This document shows, piece by piece, positions 5,927 to 6,327 of a DNA stretch of 6,327 bases (within the stretch, counting starts at the first letter, position 1; the number at the start of each line of letters is the position of its first letter). The position numbers were made by a program, and so were the translations under genes. The notes below the pieces were generated by a model. That model saw only the letters and a list, made by a program, of their open reading frames with translations, had not been told where the DNA came from and did not search any database. Source of the stretch: Acidobacteriota bacterium (GTDB lineage Bacteria; Acidobacteriota; UBA6911; RPQK01; DATIPO01); NCBI GenBank assembly GCA_028277865.1, contig JANQFM010000255.1, positions 1-6,327 of the forward strand. Direction: 5' to 3'.

Positions 5927-5971
5927 GGCCAGTTTGGTCTTGCGGAGTCCAAATTAGTCCTATTCGGCCCA
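5927..5971 (-). promoter_or_regulatory. Candidate MraZ operator: pentamer boxes with exact 10-bp period
   Basis: On the minus strand, TGGGC (5967-5971), AGGAC (5957-5961) and TGGAC (5947-5951) are spaced exactly 10 bp apart. Two weaker boxes continue the phase: AAGAC (5937-5941) and TGGCC (5927-5931). MraZ in E. coli binds TGGGN pentamers separated by 5 bases, which is the same 10-bp period. The boxes overlap the putative promoter, as an autorepressor site would. The individual boxes are degenerate, so this remains a prediction. Confidence 0.45.
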
Positions 5972-5979
5972 ACTGTCAA
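5951..5979 (-). promoter_or_regulatory. Putative sigma70-type promoter of the mraZ operon
   Basis: A perfect -35 element TTGACA (5974-5979) is followed after 17 bases by TAATTT (5951-5956), a weak -10 with 3 of 6 consensus matches. An alternative, ACTAAT, has 4 of 6 matches but only a 15-base spacer. Transcription would start near 5944, giving a leader of about 60 bases before mraZ. It is the only good -35 seen upstream of the operon. Confidence 0.45.
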
Positions 5980-6051
5980 GAAAAAAGTGCGTTTACCGCC
6001 TTTTTGTGCCTGCTTTTCTGCTCTTCCATCGGCTTTTTCCCCTTACGTTCA

Positions 6052-6154
6052 CTCAAGGCGAGGTGAATAAAAGTGAAAGGTGGAGCAATCCAGCCAGGAG
6101 GCTCCCGATTATTGGCCTCTTTATGGGGGGAGCAGCGCCTCAAGGTGAATAAAA
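6052..6154. repeat. Pair of direct repeats CTCAAGG...TGAATAAAA
   Basis: The 21-base element at 6052-6072 and the 16-base element at 6139-6154 both read CTCAAGG then TGAATAAAA on the plus strand. They differ only by a 5-base insertion (CGAGG) in the first. A shorter AGGTGAAT copy at 6196-6203 makes a partial third. I cannot assign them to a known repeat family or binding site. Confidence 0.6.
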
Positions 6155-6182
6155 AGGGATGATTGTTTGGCCGGGAATCATC
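6151..6182 (-). terminator. Weak terminator-like hairpin, minus strand
   Basis: GATGATT (6158-6164) and AATCATC (6176-6182) form a perfect 7-bp stem around an 11-base loop. Read on the minus strand, the stem is followed by CC and then TTTTT (6151-6155). That would suit the end of a minus-strand gene entering from the right edge, insulating it from mraZ. The stem is short and A/T-rich, so termination may be inefficient or absent. Confidence 0.3.
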
Positions 6183-6327
6183 TAAAGGGAAGGGAAGGTG
6201 AATGGCTCCCGACTGCTGCGGAGTTCTGAGCTTGCTTATTTGAATCGCACTTTTACCGCCCAGCCGGTTACTCGGGCGTCTGATCGGATGCCCGACAGGC
6301 CGTCCATTTGATCTTTTGGCGATTGCT

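Larger units (their letters stand above)
5982..6327. other. Intergenic region upstream of the mraZ promoter; no convincing gene
   Basis: I recognise no protein or RNA gene in these 346 bases. Three copies of AGGTGAAT are present (6061-6068, 6143-6150, 6196-6203), the first two followed by AAAA. GGCTCCCGA occurs twice (6100-6108, 6204-6212). Two hairpins are at 6158-6182 and 6272-6295. A minus-strand frame is open from the right edge to a stop at 5976-5978 but has no recognisable domain, and its only ATG is 17 codons from the end. Another minus-strand frame entering from the edge ends at TAA 6268-6270 with ACRASDQTPE and could be the tail of an upstream gene. Confidence 0.6.

Overview
The window is the start of a division and cell wall (dcw) cluster. 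Every recognisable gene lies on the minus strand, so the transcript runs from right to left: mraZ, rsmH (mraW), ftsL, ftsI, murE and the first 42 codons of murF, which is cut by the left edge. All five complete genes have clear family motifs and I see no frameshift. Gene spacing is tight (37, 22 and 29 bp, then a 56-bp overlap) until the murE-murF junction, which is opened to 131 bp by short tandem repeats.

The organism is a bacterium with moderately high G+C. MurE carries the DNPR motif of meso-diaminopimelate-adding enzymes, so a meso-DAP peptidoglycan is expected. FtsI ends in a PASTA domain, and the spacer holds heptamer tandem repeats (TTGTCAG, GGACYTT, GACTCCY). These repeats are familiar from cyanobacteria, Acidobacteriota, Planctomycetota and similar genomes. 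I lean weakly towards Acidobacteriota or a related environmental lineage, but the sequence alone does not settle it.

Region by region, reading from the right: 6327-5882 has no convincing gene; it holds short direct repeats, two hairpins and a likely mraZ promoter. That promoter overlaps a 10-bp-periodic set of GGAC-like boxes resembling MraZ operators. 5881-5438 is mraZ, 5400-4282 is rsmH with an unusual 59-residue C-terminal tail, 4259-3879 is ftsL, and 3849-1723 is ftsI with its PASTA domain. 1778-258 is murE, 257-127 is the repeat-filled spacer, and 126-1 is the murF start.

The genes work together. MraZ is the likely autoregulator of the operon and RsmH methylates 16S rRNA. FtsL and FtsI belong to the septal peptidoglycan synthase complex. 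MurE and MurF add the third residue and the D-Ala-D-Ala dipeptide to the UDP-MurNAc precursor.

I found no previously undescribed system. The points most worth checking are the compound repeat array between murE and murF (including its intrusion into the murE reading frame), the putative MraZ operator and the RsmH tail.
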